Shown here piece after piece: positions 6,883 to 16,516 of a stretch of DNA of 64,000 nt. The stretch is from CALVZT01 sp964368755 (lineage in GTDB: Bacteria > Bacillota > Clostridia > Christensenellales > UBA1242), in NCBI GenBank assembly GCA_964368755.1, contig CAYJCR010000003.1, positions 1 to 64,000 of the forward strand. The letters are read 5' to 3'. A program made the position numbers and the translations under genes. The notes beneath the pieces were generated by a model that searched no databases, had not been told where the DNA came from, and was given only the letters and a program-made list of their open reading frames with translations. Position 1 is the stretch's first letter; every line of letters begins with the position of its first letter.

Positions 6883-7899
6883 ATGAAATATCTGTCAAAC
6901 AAGTGCCCGAATTGTGGAAGTGAACTGCAATTTGATATAGACTCCAACGAACTCAAGTGTGACTACTGTGACACTATCATTGATATTCCTGAACAAAAAA
7001 GTGATAATGTTAAGACGCCATCTTTGTGTGGGACAAGGCCAATAGATGATGGCAACAACTTCAAACAATACGAATGTTCTAGTTGTGGATCAAGACACAA
7101 TACGATATCTTCCAACCCTATTACAAGATGCCCTTCTTGTGGTTCTAGCGATCTCCAGATTGTATCTTCTACAACAATAAGACCAGATAACATTGTACCT
7201 TTCAGAGTCAATAAGGATACTGCTGCAAGATTGTTCGGAGATTGGCTCGCAACAAGAAGATTTGCTCCTAACAACCTTAAGCTTATGGCATCTAATAAGA
7301 AGTTGACAGGATTCTATGTCCCTGCATGGGACTTTTCATACGATAGTAGCACGCAATATGAAGCAAGGATAGAGACCGGAAGTGGGGAAAACTCCCGTAG
7401 TTATAGAGTAACTGGCGCATTTAGTTATTCTTCAGCCGATGAATATGTAAGTGCTAACAACAACTACAACGACAATATATTCGATATTGACAAGAATGCT
7501 TATATTAAGAATCTTAACGTGTTCAGGCCAGAGTTTCTATATGGATTCAATAGCAGTGAGGCGAACATCTCTGAGACACAAGCAATAGAAAGACTCAAAT
7601 CGAAAGCAGCCTTTGAATGTGAAAACTATGCACGTGAAGATGCTAGAAGCAAGAGGTATGGCACAATCACTCATATTGATTGCAGTACTTCAGTATTCAA
7701 CATCAAGTCCAACTTCAACTACCTACCTATGTGGGTTAACCACTATTCTTATAATAACAAAAATTACAAATGTTTTATTAGTGGCCAAACAGGCAAAGTG
7801 ACTGGCAAGTCTCCAAAATCTGCATGGAAGATTGGCTTCCTTGTTGCAGGTATTTTGGCAGCAGTAGTAGCCGTTGCTCTTGCAATAATGTTGTCATAA
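6883..7899 (+). CDS. Zinc-ribbon membrane-anchored protein
   Basis: 338 aa. The N-terminus has two Cys4 zinc ribbons: CPNCG with CDYCD (residues about 9-32) and CSSCG with CPSCG (about 64-90). A central globular region with FRV, VPAWDFSY and GRT-like aromatic segments follows, and the C-terminus (about 315-338) is one hydrophobic helix ending LAIMLS. This layout matches the family often annotated as TFIIB-type zinc-ribbon proteins of Firmicutes. The function is unknown; a tail-anchored cytosolic protein is the simplest reading. AAGGAG at 6870-6875 fixes the start. It ends in a strong terminator. Confidence 0.7.
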   Translation: MKYLSNKCPNCGSELQFDIDSNELKCDYCDTIIDIPEQKSDNVKTPSLCGTRPIDDGNNFKQYECSSCGSRHNTISSNPITRCPSCGSSDLQIVSSTTIRPDNIVPFRVNKDTAARLFGDWLATRRFAPNNLKLMASNKKLTGFYVPAWDFSYDSSTQYEARIETGSGENSRSYRVTGAFSYSSADEYVSANNNYNDNIFDIDKNAYIKNLNVFRPEFLYGFNSSEANISETQAIERLKSKAAFECENYAREDARSKRYGTITHIDCSTSVFNIKSNFNYLPMWVNHYSYNNKNYKCFISGQTGKVTGKSPKSAWKIGFLVAGILAAVVAVALAIMLS

Positions 7900-7904
7900 A
7901 CGAT

Positions 7905-7943
7905 AATTTACTATTCCTTGCAGGAGTAGTAGATTATTTTTTA
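7905..7943 (+). terminator. Intrinsic terminator
   Basis: A 14-bp hairpin (arms 7905-7918 and 7922-7935, loop TGC, two G-T pairs) is followed by ATTTTTT. Confidence 0.85.
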
Positions 7944-7975
7944 TATAAAAAATTAAATAAAAAGGAAAAGTACTT

Positions 7976-9463
7976 ATGAAAATCGGTTTTGATAACAAAA
8001 AATATCTTACTCTTCAAACAGAAAATATTCTCAAAAGAATCAGCAACTTCAATAATAAATTGTATCTGGAATTTGGTGGTAAGTTGTTTGATGACTTGCA
8101 CGCCTCACGTGTACTTCCTGGTTTTGCACCAGATGCTAAGGTACAAATGCTCAAAAAGCTCAAAGACAAATGTGAGATAATCTTTGTTATAAGTGCAAGA
8201 GATATCGAGCGTAACAAAATTCGTGCTGACTATAGTATTACTTATGATGTGGAAGTACTTAGACAGATCGACAACTTGCGAAGCGAAGGACTTACAGTAA
8301 GTGCCGTTGTTATAACGCTATTTGACAATCAGCCTTCAGCCAAGATATTTGCTAATAAACTTCTCAGACGTAACGAAAGGGTATATTTCCACACTTTCAC
8401 TAAAGGTTATCCATCAGATGTTGAGACTATAGTTAGTGATGAGGGATATGGTGCCAATCCTTTCATTGAGACAACCAAACCTCTTGTCGTTATCACAGCC
8501 CCTGGTCCTGGTAGTGGCAAACTAGCAACATGCTTATCTCAGCTATATCATGAGCATAAACGTGGAGTCAAAGCAGGATATGCGAAGTTTGAAACTTTTC
8601 CTGTATGGAATCTTGAACTTAATCACCCAGTTAACGTTGCATACGAGGCAGCAACTGCCGACCTTAGAGATGTTAATATGATAGATAGTTTCCATTTGCG
8701 AGCATATAACAAAGTTGCAACTAACTACAATCGTGACCTTGAAGTTTTCCCAGTTGTAAGAAATATTCTTACCAAAATCGTCGGAAGTGATAAGATATAT
8801 CAATCTCCAACAGATATGGGTGTCAATATGGTAGGATTCGCTATCACTGATGATGAAGTAGTTAGAGAAGCTTCCAAACAAGAGATAATACGCAGATTCT
8901 ATAGAGCAAGCTGTGATTACAAAAAAGGTCTTGGTACTATAGAGGCTGTACAAAGAATAGAATTACTATTGAGTGAGTTCAATATCAAACCCGAAGAGCG
9001 CGCTGTAGTTGCTCCTGCTCTCAAAAAAGCTGAAGAAAGTTGCTCTCCTTGTATTGCGATACAATTACAGAATGGCAAGTTCGTAACTGGTAGAACAAAG
9101 CAACTCATAAGTGCCTCTGCAGCCGCTATACTCAATGCTCTCAAAGTATTGTCAAAGATAGATGACTCGATCGACCTTATTCCACAAGATATGCTTGAGC
9201 CAGTACTTGCACTCAAACGTGACACTTTGGGCAATCGCAAAGGTCAACTTAGTCTCAATGACATATTGACAGTGCTTGCTATCAGCACAACAGTTAGTCC
9301 TATGGCAAAGTTTGCTCTATCCAAGATAGGACAATTGCGTGGTTGCCAAGCACACTCGAGTTTTATACTCGGCAACTCTGACTTTAATACTCTATCTCAG
9401 CTTGGTATAATGGTGACAAGCGAGCCAAAGTTCTCTAGCAAGACATTGCTCAACTATGATTAG
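7976..9463 (+). CDS. DUF1846 (UPF0371) family protein
   Basis: 495 aa, the usual length for UPF0371/DUF1846. The N-terminus (KIGFDNKKY, followed by LEFGGKLFDDLHASRVLPGF) and the central APGPGSGKLAT loop (about 178-188), which resembles a phosphate-binding loop, are family hallmarks. So is the later FHLRAYNKVATNYNRD. The family is cytosolic and widespread in Firmicutes; its reaction is not established. The AAAGGA site sits before the ATG. It is a single gene behind the terminator of the zinc-ribbon gene. Confidence 0.85.
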   Translation: MKIGFDNKKYLTLQTENILKRISNFNNKLYLEFGGKLFDDLHASRVLPGFAPDAKVQMLKKLKDKCEIIFVISARDIERNKIRADYSITYDVEVLRQIDNLRSEGLTVSAVVITLFDNQPSAKIFANKLLRRNERVYFHTFTKGYPSDVETIVSDEGYGANPFIETTKPLVVITAPGPGSGKLATCLSQLYHEHKRGVKAGYAKFETFPVWNLELNHPVNVAYEAATADLRDVNMIDSFHLRAYNKVATNYNRDLEVFPVVRNILTKIVGSDKIYQSPTDMGVNMVGFAITDDEVVREASKQEIIRRFYRASCDYKKGLGTIEAVQRIELLLSEFNIKPEERAVVAPALKKAEESCSPCIAIQLQNGKFVTGRTKQLISASAAAILNALKVLSKIDDSIDLIPQDMLEPVLALKRDTLGNRKGQLSLNDILTVLAISTTVSPMAKFALSKIGQLRGCQAHSSFILGNSDFNTLSQLGIMVTSEPKFSSKTLLNYD

Positions 9464-9480
9464 TAGATAAATCAAAAACA

Positions 9481-9509
9481 TTGACATATCTCAAAAAAAA
9501 TGCCATACT
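9481..9509 (+). promoter_or_regulatory. Promoter of the small membrane protein pair
   Basis: TTGACA (9481-9486), 17 bp, CATACT (9504-9509), followed by AAGGAG and the ATG at 9540. Confidence 0.7.
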
Positions 9510-9539
9510 ATTTATATATCAATCAAGGAGAATTGGCTT

Positions 9540-9824
9540 ATGATTATATTTGACAAATTCAGCAAAGTATTCACTTTTATTGGACAAGTTGCGGCTTTTC
9601 TTACTGTTGCAATTATTGGATTACTTTTTATTAACGATGGCGTAGTTGCCTTTTTACCAGAAAAAGCTTACAACGTTATGAAGATTATCAAAGAGTACGC
9701 AGTATTATTTACACTAGTATTGGTAGGTTTCTCTTTTGCTTGCAAACGTTCATTCTTATTATGGATACCTTTTGTAGTACTTGCAGCAGTAGCTATCGGA
9801 TTCAGCTTCCCTGCACTTTTTTAA
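9540..9824 (+). CDS. Small integral membrane protein
   Basis: 94 aa, three hydrophobic segments (about 12-33, 50-66, 71-92), little else. Not recognised. AAGGAG precedes the ATG. It is co-transcribed with the PH-like membrane protein that starts 9 nt downstream, so the two may act together at the membrane. Confidence 0.65.
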   Translation: MIIFDKFSKVFTFIGQVAAFLTVAIIGLLFINDGVVAFLPEKAYNVMKIIKEYAVLFTLVLVGFSFACKRSFLLWIPFVVLAAVAIGFSFPALF

Positions 9825-9833
9825 GGAGAAAAT

Positions 9834-10244
9834 ATGAGATTTTTTAGCAAATATGATGCTTTTTATATTACAATAATATGTGCACTTCTTTGCATATTCG
9901 TAGGTCTAGGAGTATTATTCTTATTCGTTGACCCTTGGTACTTCTCTATTATATACTTTGTACTTGCCGTATTCGTTGCAATCAATTTCTTTACAGTGCG
10001 TATGTACCTCAAAGAAGACAGGTTGACAATATGGTTCGGGATAATTCCAAAGAATATCAAATACAGCGACATTAGAGAGATATCAAGATCATACAATGTA
10101 CTAAGTTCTTTCGCTACCAGTAGAGAACGTATTGCTATACGCAAGTCTGATAGCCAGTACTTCTCTTGTATATACATATCGCCTAAGAACGATGAATTGT
10201 TTTTGCAAGAACTTATCAAACATTGTCCAAATGCAAAAGTTTAA
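9834..10244 (+). CDS. bPH_4 (YyaB-type) PH-like membrane protein
   Basis: 136 aa. Two hydrophobic segments (about 10-32 and 36-54) are followed by a PH-like beta domain: LKEDRLTIWFG, IKYSDIREISRSY, RIAIRKSD and FLQELIKHCP. This matches the bacterial PH domain 4 family (YyaB-like). The role is unknown. AAGGAG is present upstream. Second gene of a two-gene operon closed by a terminator. Confidence 0.75.
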   Translation: MRFFSKYDAFYITIICALLCIFVGLGVLFLFVDPWYFSIIYFVLAVFVAINFFTVRMYLKEDRLTIWFGIIPKNIKYSDIREISRSYNVLSSFATSRERIAIRKSDSQYFSCIYISPKNDELFLQELIKHCPNAKV

Positions 10245-10258
10245 TTACTTAACCATAT

Positions 10259-10288
10259 AAGTCATAGCTTATGCTATGGCTTTTTTAT
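10259..10288. terminator. Intrinsic terminator between converging genes
   Basis: A 10-bp hairpin (AAGTCATAGC, loop TTAT, GCTATGGCTT) followed by T. Confidence 0.85.
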
Positions 10289-11112
10289 TGCTCATCATGT
10301 ATTATTGTACACTGACTATTAGGCTCAAATGTATTGCAAACTTTAGTCACAACACCACTACCTGCAAGCCAATTTATACAATCTTCTTGCAAGACTTGTG
10401 CCCCACCTCTAAGTATTCTATTGAGTGCAGTGTATGACATATCATCATAGTGAAAAGCATCAGCACAACTGTTGGGGTCCATATCATATACTCCACCAAC
10501 ATCAGTCCAATTCTCATATTCGCAATAGCCACCAAGTACGCTTACGATTGCGCCTGTTAGATCTGACCCACCTCTAGGAAGGGTAACAATATTATCCTCA
10601 CAACTGCCATAGAATCCTGGAATACAATATCTTTGATCTTTGTCCAATTGAGATATAGCCATTGCCGTACGAGCTCTATCTATATTGCCATTGCGCATTA
10701 TAAGAAGCTCTTTGCTATCTACGAACTGGTATCCTAGGATATGAGCCATAACTTTTGCCATTAGGTACTCGCCTCTTGACACAACATAGTCATAATAAAA
10801 GTTATTACATATATCCTCAGACATCTTATCAATAATAGGCTCTATATCCAACTGATAACTCTCTGCAATCTCTCTATACCTATCCATGCATTGCTGGAAT
10901 AGCTTATCATCAAAGACATCATTCTGCATACTATTATCATAAAAAGCAATCAGCATGTCGGTTATCTTTGTATCAAAACTGTTTCTCTTTCCTGGAGCAG
11001 ATACGACTACAATATTGGGCTGATTCTTTGCTACAATATTTTGTACTAACCCCACACTATTACTATCTGCAAGAGAACTCCCACCAAACTTGCTTACAAC
11101 CCCGCTTCTCAT
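10285..11112 (-). CDS. Aspartokinase catalytic domain without ACT domains
   Basis: 275 aa. The amino-acid-kinase fold is clear: KFGGSS at residues 8-13, VVSRGEYL, LPRGGSDLTGA and WTDVGGVYDMDP. It matches aspartate kinase, which phosphorylates L-aspartate at the head of the lysine/threonine/methionine pathway. Aspartokinases usually have 400-450 aa with two ACT domains for feedback control; this one stops at the end of the kinase domain (NTFEPNSQCTIIHDEQ), with a normal stop and terminator, not a frameshift. The ATG overlaps the dapA stop (ATGA). A different aspartokinase-fold kinase cannot be excluded, but the dapA link supports diaminopimelate/lysine synthesis. Confidence 0.8.
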   Translation of the reverse strand: MRSGVVSKFGGSSLADSNSVGLVQNIVAKNQPNIVVVSAPGKRNSFDTKITDMLIAFYDNSMQNDVFDDKLFQQCMDRYREIAESYQLDIEPIIDKMSEDICNNFYYDYVVSRGEYLMAKVMAHILGYQFVDSKELLIMRNGNIDRARTAMAISQLDKDQRYCIPGFYGSCEDNIVTLPRGGSDLTGAIVSVLGGYCEYENWTDVGGVYDMDPNSCADAFHYDDMSYTALNRILRGGAQVLQEDCINWLAGSGVVTKVCNTFEPNSQCTIIHDEQ

Positions 11113-12005
11113 ATATAATTATCCTTTATGTAAGAGTCAAGTTCGATCATCGCATCATCTATTGCTTGATGATGTTGACTCTTAAATGGCAGTAATGGCA
11201 GACTTATCTCATTTGCTCCGAACTTTTTCTTAGAAAGTGCATATTTGAGCGGAATTGGATTAGGCTCTATGAACATGGATTTGTGGAAATTGTACAATCG
11301 ACTATTTAACACTCTACTGCAATTCTTATAAGCCTTGGTATACTCAAATAGTAATTTTTCTAACTTTGGGTAGACATTGCCACACACACTTATGCACCCA
11401 CTTGCGCCAAGGGAGTAGAATAGGTAATTGAGCAAATCATCTCCACTGTATATGGCGATTGTGTCTGACAATAATGAGAATATCTCTTGTATTTGGCTTA
11501 TATTGCCACTTGCTTCTTTGATACCACATACATTCTTTATCTTCGATATCTCGGTTAGAGTCTTTGGCTCAATATTGACTCCTGTTCTTGATGGCACATT
11601 GTATACAATGATGGGCATGTCTGTCTTGGATGCAATATCCTTATAATACCGAACGATGCCATCTTGAGGACATTTGTTGTAATATGGCGACAATACAAGT
11701 AGTCCATTTGCTCCTAATCCGGCAGCAAACTTTGCCCTATCTGCAATACTTTTAACACTACCACTTGCTCCAACTATTACTACTACTCTTCTGTCTATGT
11801 ATTCAATACAATGAGCAATAATTGCCTTCTGTTCTTTGTCCGACAATCCATACCCTTCGCCAGTCGTACCCATAAGGACAATAGCATCTACTTGCCCATC
11901 AATGATATGGTCGATAAGTCTGTCCAAAGCGACATAATCAACTTTGCCATTAGTAATAGGAGTAGCAAGCGCAACACACACTCCATAGAACAAAACTTTT
12001 TTCAT
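11109..12005 (-). CDS. dapA: 4-hydroxy-tetrahydrodipicolinate synthase
   Basis: 298 aa, normal length for DapA, a TIM-barrel aldolase that condenses pyruvate with aspartate semialdehyde. GTTGEG (46-51), YNVPSRTG with the catalytic Tyr135, and IKEASG with the Schiff-base Lys163 are all present. AGGAAG lies upstream of the ATG. It is the first gene of the dapA-aspartokinase operon, with a 4-nt overlap that couples translation, and has its own promoter. This supplies diaminopimelate for peptidoglycan and lysine. Confidence 0.93.
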   Translation of the reverse strand: MKKVLFYGVCVALATPITNGKVDYVALDRLIDHIIDGQVDAIVLMGTTGEGYGLSDKEQKAIIAHCIEYIDRRVVVIVGASGSVKSIADRAKFAAGLGANGLLVLSPYYNKCPQDGIVRYYKDIASKTDMPIIVYNVPSRTGVNIEPKTLTEISKIKNVCGIKEASGNISQIQEIFSLLSDTIAIYSGDDLLNYLFYSLGASGCISVCGNVYPKLEKLLFEYTKAYKNCSRVLNSRLYNFHKSMFIEPNPIPLKYALSKKKFGANEISLPLLPFKSQHHQAIDDAMIELDSYIKDNYI

Positions 12006-12021
12006 AACACTTCCTCATAAT

Positions 12022-12051
12022 AATATATGAAGGGGTTATATTTGTGTGCAA
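12022..12051 (-). promoter_or_regulatory. Promoter of the dapA operon
   Basis: On the reverse strand: TTGCAC, 18 bp, TATATT, about 17 bp before the dapA ATG. Confidence 0.6.
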
Positions 12052-12086
12052 AACTTTTTTGATATCATTCTACCCATTGGGGACAT

Positions 12087-12116
12087 AAAAAAAACAAGCC
12101 TAAGTGTAGGCTTGCT
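12087..12116 (-). terminator. Terminator of leuS
   Basis: Perfect 8-bp hairpin (CAAGCCTA, loop AGTG, TAGGCTTG), followed on the reverse strand by a run of T. Confidence 0.85.
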
Positions 12117-12121
12117 TATTA

Positions 12122-14551
12122 TTACTTAACTATAAAGTTAATCAATCTGCCAGGAACAACTATTGTCTTAACAACAGTCCTTCCTCCGATAACTGAAGTT
12201 GTCTTTGAGTCTGACAAAACAATCTTTTCAATCTCTGAGTTGCTTAGTCCGTTCTGTACTGTAACCTTTGTGACATTCTTGCTAAGGACCTGAACCATAA
12301 GTTCTACGGTATCCCTCGTTAGTTTGGTCTCGTCACATACTGGATATGTTGCATTGAAAATACTATCCTTATTGCCAATATTATGCCATATCTCTTCAGC
12401 AATATGTGGTATGACTGGAGCAAGTAGTTTGATAAGGTCTATTCTGCAATCGTTAGCAAACTTAGCATTCTTCACTTCACAAGTATCATACTTGTACATT
12501 GCATTGACATATTCCATAAGCCTTGCAACAGCTGTATTGAATGAGAATGCCTCAAAATCCCTAGTAACTTGCATAATAGTATTATTACGGACAAAATCAA
12601 GATCTTTTTCGTTATCTTCGTACAATGAGTCATTGCCTTTGTAGCTACCAAAAGTATCGATGATTCTTTCAACACGTTCGATAAATCTATTCATTGTCTT
12701 AATGCCATCATCACTCCATGGACCACCGTCCATATAATTGAATCCGAACATTAAGTACAATCTCAACACATCACTACCATATACTTCGGTGATATCGTTA
12801 GGATTAACAATATTGCCATAACGCTTACTCATCTTCTGTCCATCTGGTCCTAGTATAATACCTTGGTGGACAAGGCTCTTGAATGGCTCATCAAAATTGA
12901 TATATCCTTGGTCATACATAAACTTTGTAATAAATCTTGAATATATCAAGTGTCCAGTAGCATGTTCTACACCACCAACATACTTATCAACAGGAAGCAA
13001 CTTATCTGTCCACTCTTTGGCAAAAGCCTCTTTGTCGTTGCCTACATTTGGGAATCTCAAGAAATACCACGCAGAACACATAAATGTATCCAATGTATCA
13101 GGGTCACGGCGAGCAGGTCTGCCACATACTGGGCATACGGTATTCATATACTTTTCGTGTCCAGCAAGAGGAGATGTGCCTTTTGGGGTATAATCTACAT
13201 CATATGGAAGTTTGACAGGAAGATCCTTCTCCGGTACTGGTACTGCTCCACAATGATCGCAATGGATAATAGGTATTGGACAGCCCCAATATCTTTGACG
13301 AGATACTGACCAGTCACGAAGACGATAATTAATCTTCTTATTGCCAAGGCCTTCTTTGTCAAGTTTGTCAATAATCTTAGTTATTGCAGTCTTACTATCA
13401 AGACCATTGAACTCTCCACTATTAACAAGTGTTCCAAGTTCTGTGAATGGAAGGTCATCTTTGCCCTTCTCACCTTTGAGTACTCTCACAATAGGAAGGT
13501 TGTATTTCTTTGCAAAATCAAAGTCTCGTGTATCATGCGCTGCAACGCCCATAACTGCACCTGTGCCATAGCTTGCTATGACATAATCTCCAACAAATAC
13601 AGGAACTTTGTCGCCATTAATAGGATTGATAACATATGTACCGGTAAAAGCACCTGTCTTCTCAGTAGCTGTGCTTGTACGGTCTATCTCGCTCTTCAAA
13701 GCTGATTGACGAATATAATCTTCAACTTCTTTCTTGTGTTCTGCAGTTGTGAGTTTACCAACCATAGGATGCTCAGGAGCAAGGACAACATATGTTACTC
13801 CGAACAATGTATCAGCACGTGATGTGAAAGTACGTATTTCTTCGTTACTATTCTCTACTTTGAATACAATCTCGCCACCTACTGACTTGTCTATCCAATT
13901 GCGTTGAAGAGTCTTGGTCTTCTCTGGCCAATCAAGTCTGTCAAGTCCTTCCAATAGTCTCTCTGCATAATCGGTGATACGGAAAAACCATTGTGTAAGT
14001 TGTTTTTTCTCAACGTCTGTATCGCAACGCTCACACTTACCTCCAACAACTTGTTCGTTAGCAAGAACTGTGTTGCACTTTGGACACCAGTTGACTGGAG
14101 CAAACTTCTGATAAGCGACACCTTTTTTGAACAACTCAAGGAATATCCATTGAGTCCATTTGTAATAATCTTCTCGGCAAGTAAGCAACTCATAATCCCA
14201 ATCATATGTTGTGCCCATTTGTCTGAATTGTTCTTCCATAACTGCTATGTTATGGAAAGTACTGTCGCTTGGGTGAATACCAGTTTTGATCGCATAGTTC
14301 TCAGCGGGAAGTCCAAAAGCATCGAAACCTACTGGATGGAATACATTGTATCCCTGCATTCTCTTAAATCTACTGAAGCTATCAGACAAACCATAGTTCC
14401 ACCAGTGTCCCATATGAAGACGAGCTCCACTAGGGTAGCTGAACATCTCAAGCATATAATACTTCTTATCTGCTTTTGATTTGTCGAATTTATATAAGCC
14501 GGTTCTTTCCCACTCGGCATTCCATTTCTTTTCTATTTCTTTATAATCCAT
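12122..14551 (-). CDS. leuS: Leucyl-tRNA synthetase
   Basis: 809 aa, class I synthetase charging tRNA-Leu, full length with the editing (CP1) domain. Seen are the HIGH-type HMGH in the N-terminal part, GFDAFGLPAENYA, the editing-site TSRADTLFG, and the KMSKS-type loop as KMSKRYGN. The start at 14551 has TAGGAG upstream; a longer in-frame extension lacks one. It ends the tsaD/YcxB/leuS operon. No T-box leader (no AGGGUGG element) is present in the 80 bp upstream, unlike many Firmicute leuS genes. Confidence 0.95.
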   Translation of the reverse strand: MDYKEIEKKWNAEWERTGLYKFDKSKADKKYYMLEMFSYPSGARLHMGHWWNYGLSDSFSRFKRMQGYNVFHPVGFDAFGLPAENYAIKTGIHPSDSTFHNIAVMEEQFRQMGTTYDWDYELLTCREDYYKWTQWIFLELFKKGVAYQKFAPVNWCPKCNTVLANEQVVGGKCERCDTDVEKKQLTQWFFRITDYAERLLEGLDRLDWPEKTKTLQRNWIDKSVGGEIVFKVENSNEEIRTFTSRADTLFGVTYVVLAPEHPMVGKLTTAEHKKEVEDYIRQSALKSEIDRTSTATEKTGAFTGTYVINPINGDKVPVFVGDYVIASYGTGAVMGVAAHDTRDFDFAKKYNLPIVRVLKGEKGKDDLPFTELGTLVNSGEFNGLDSKTAITKIIDKLDKEGLGNKKINYRLRDWSVSRQRYWGCPIPIIHCDHCGAVPVPEKDLPVKLPYDVDYTPKGTSPLAGHEKYMNTVCPVCGRPARRDPDTLDTFMCSAWYFLRFPNVGNDKEAFAKEWTDKLLPVDKYVGGVEHATGHLIYSRFITKFMYDQGYINFDEPFKSLVHQGIILGPDGQKMSKRYGNIVNPNDITEVYGSDVLRLYLMFGFNYMDGGPWSDDGIKTMNRFIERVERIIDTFGSYKGNDSLYEDNEKDLDFVRNNTIMQVTRDFEAFSFNTAVARLMEYVNAMYKYDTCEVKNAKFANDCRIDLIKLLAPVIPHIAEEIWHNIGNKDSIFNATYPVCDETKLTRDTVELMVQVLSKNVTKVTVQNGLSNSEIEKIVLSDSKTTSVIGGRTVVKTIVVPGRLINFIVK

Positions 14552-14632
14552 TTCTTTTTCTCCTAAATAATCATTTTTTTCTAGCACATTTAGGATTCTA
14601 TCAGTCGCAAGGTTCTCATTTTATTATCCTTT

Positions 14633-15331
14633 TTACTTCTTTTTTGTTGTTTTTGCTTTCTTTATCGCTGTATTATTGACAATTGTTGTCTTTGTTACAG
14701 TCTCGCTTTTGTTAACCTCTTGTTCGTCCAACTTTGACTTATCCTTTGAGTCAAGTTTTCTTGCAGCCTTGGTAGCTTTGAGAGATGCTTTGAGAAGCGC
14801 CTTGTGGTCTCTGCCTTTGGCTAACAATTCACCAGTCTTAATTAAGATTGATTCTGAAGCACCCTGCTTTTTGATAACACTGGCAGATCCAGGTCCGAAC
14901 ATAACATAGAAGTTGTCATCATCTTCTTCTAGTCTTGTGATATCATTGATCTGATACTTTGATAACATCAACACATTGTCGCCAGCATATATATACTCTC
15001 TATATTCGCCATCTTCAATATTGATAATAACCTTGTCACTCAAAGCAAGCTTTGTCTTACGATAGTTGTTACGGGCCATAAGCTTGAGTATTGGTTGATT
15101 AAAATATCCAACAAAAGTAAGCAGTGCAAGACATAGTATTATAATACCCATCTCTACCAGCATATGATACTCATGCAGACCAACAAGAGTAAAGAACACT
15201 ACAATCAGTGCGCCAACAACACCTACCATACACCATTTCATTATGTTGTTAAACTTTGTATTTTTTGCTCCAAAAAATGCTTTGTAACAATCATATATGT
15301 CCTTTTCTGACAATGTATACTCATATTTCAT
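14633..15331 (-). CDS. YcxB-like membrane protein with Lys-rich tail
   Basis: 232 aa. Two hydrophobic segments (about 35-54 and 58-76) are followed by a cytosolic region (KVIINIEDGEYREY, YQINDITRLEEDDDNFYVMF) that matches YcxB-like proteins. The last 70 residues are Lys/Ala/Thr-rich and probably disordered, ending KKAKTTKKK, similar in composition to other K-rich tails in this window. Function unknown. It sits between tsaD (35-nt gap) and leuS in one operon, which does not by itself suggest a tRNA role. Confidence 0.65.
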   Translation of the reverse strand: MKYEYTLSEKDIYDCYKAFFGAKNTKFNNIMKWCMVGVVGALIVVFFTLVGLHEYHMLVEMGIIILCLALLTFVGYFNQPILKLMARNNYRKTKLALSDKVIINIEDGEYREYIYAGDNVLMLSKYQINDITRLEEDDDNFYVMFGPGSASVIKKQGASESILIKTGELLAKGRDHKALLKASLKATKAARKLDSKDKSKLDEQEVNKSETVTKTTIVNNTAIKKAKTTKKK

Positions 15332-15366
15332 TATTATTTCCTCTCAAAAATGTTACTCTTATTACA

Positions 15367-16422
15367 TTATAAAGGTAAATTAGACGTTGCGTCAAGTGTC
15401 AAATCTGCAAGGTTCTCTCCACTTCGAAGATTAAAATATCCTGCACTTGCAATCATCGCCGCATTGTCCGTACAAAGCCCTAGACGGGGGTAAAATAGCG
15501 AAATGCCACTTCTTTTACATTCTTGTTCGGCCCTAGACCTTAGATAGCTATTGGCGGCAACTCCACCGGCTAGGCATAGCTTCTTATATTTTTTTTCAAC
15601 ACAAGCTCTAACAGCCTTGTCGACAAGTGGGTTAATGGCTTGCTCTGTGAAGCTCGCACATATATCTGATAATGGCAATTGTGTATTCTTCTGAGACAAT
15701 GTATGTACATAGTTGATAACAGCAGTCTTAATACCGCTATAACTACAATCAAAACTTTTTTTGAAACTGTCATGATGAACAAACTCGATATTATTGGAAC
15801 CATTCTTTGACTCTTTGTCTATCTTTGGTCCGCCAGGATATCCAAGCCCTACCACACGTGCGACTTTGTCAAAAGCCTCTCCGATAGCATCATCAACTGT
15901 CGAGCCAATATACGAGAACTTTGTATATTCATCAACACCAAGTATTGCAGTATGTCCACCACTAACTACAAGACAGGCAAATGGAGGCTCCAAGTCTTTG
16001 TGCTCAATAAAGTTAGCACAAATATGTCCCCTAATATGATTGACTGCGATAAGGGGAAGGTTGTTAGCGAATGCAAGACCTTTGGCAAAAGATACTCCTA
16101 CCATAAGCGCGCCTACTAATCCTGCTCCATAAGTAACAGCAATGGCGTCAATATCTTCTATCGTAAGCTTGGCTTGTTCCAATGCTTGACGATATACATT
16201 CTCTATTGCAAGCACATGATTGCGAGATGCAACCTCAGGGACTACTCCACCAAATCTCGTGTGTATATCTATCTGGCTAGATATAACATTGCTAAGTACT
16301 TCTCTTCCATTCTTAACAATAGCGACAGAAGTTTCATCGCATGAAGACTCTATACCCAATATGTATATATCGGATTTGTGCTTTAGATTATTTATTTTTT
16401 GTTCAACTATTTCTTTATACAT
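15367..16422 (-). CDS. tsaD: tRNA N6-threonylcarbamoyladenosine transferase
   Basis: 351 aa. TsaD (Kae1/YgjD) transfers the threonylcarbamoyl group from TC-AMP to A37 of ANN-decoding tRNAs, with TsaB and TsaE. ILGIESSCDETS, the metal-binding VNHIRGH (H-x3-H) and the SGGHTAIL and GGVAANSYLR blocks are present. It carries about 20 extra N-terminal residues. The start was set at the second ATG (16422), because an extended -10 (TGATACAAT) ends exactly 6 nt before it and no SD exists, suggesting a leaderless mRNA. A first ATG at 16428 would directly abut the -10 box. Confidence 0.93.
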   Translation of the reverse strand: MYKEIVEQKINNLKHKSDIYILGIESSCDETSVAIVKNGREVLSNVISSQIDIHTRFGGVVPEVASRNHVLAIENVYRQALEQAKLTIEDIDAIAVTYGAGLVGALMVGVSFAKGLAFANNLPLIAVNHIRGHICANFIEHKDLEPPFACLVVSGGHTAILGVDEYTKFSYIGSTVDDAIGEAFDKVARVVGLGYPGGPKIDKESKNGSNNIEFVHHDSFKKSFDCSYSGIKTAVINYVHTLSQKNTQLPLSDICASFTEQAINPLVDKAVRACVEKKYKKLCLAGGVAANSYLRSRAEQECKRSGISLFYPRLGLCTDNAAMIASAGYFNLRSGENLADLTLDATSNLPL

Positions 16423-16470
16423 ACCCATATTGTATCACAACTTGCACAAAAACAAAACATTTTATGTATC

Positions 16471-16507
16471 AAAAAAAGATGTCTTTATCTCTTAGACATC
16501 TTTTTTT
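16471..16507. terminator. Bidirectional terminator after the giant surface protein
   Basis: Perfect 14-bp inverted repeat AAAAAAAGATGTCT/AGACATCTTTTTTT with a 9-nt loop. Confidence 0.9.
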
Positions 16508-16516
16508 GTTTAACTT

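Noticed and set aside
14552..14632. A T-box leader before leuS
   Set aside because: The interval is 80 bp, has no AGGGUGG element and no terminator/antiterminator pair; leuS is inside an operon.
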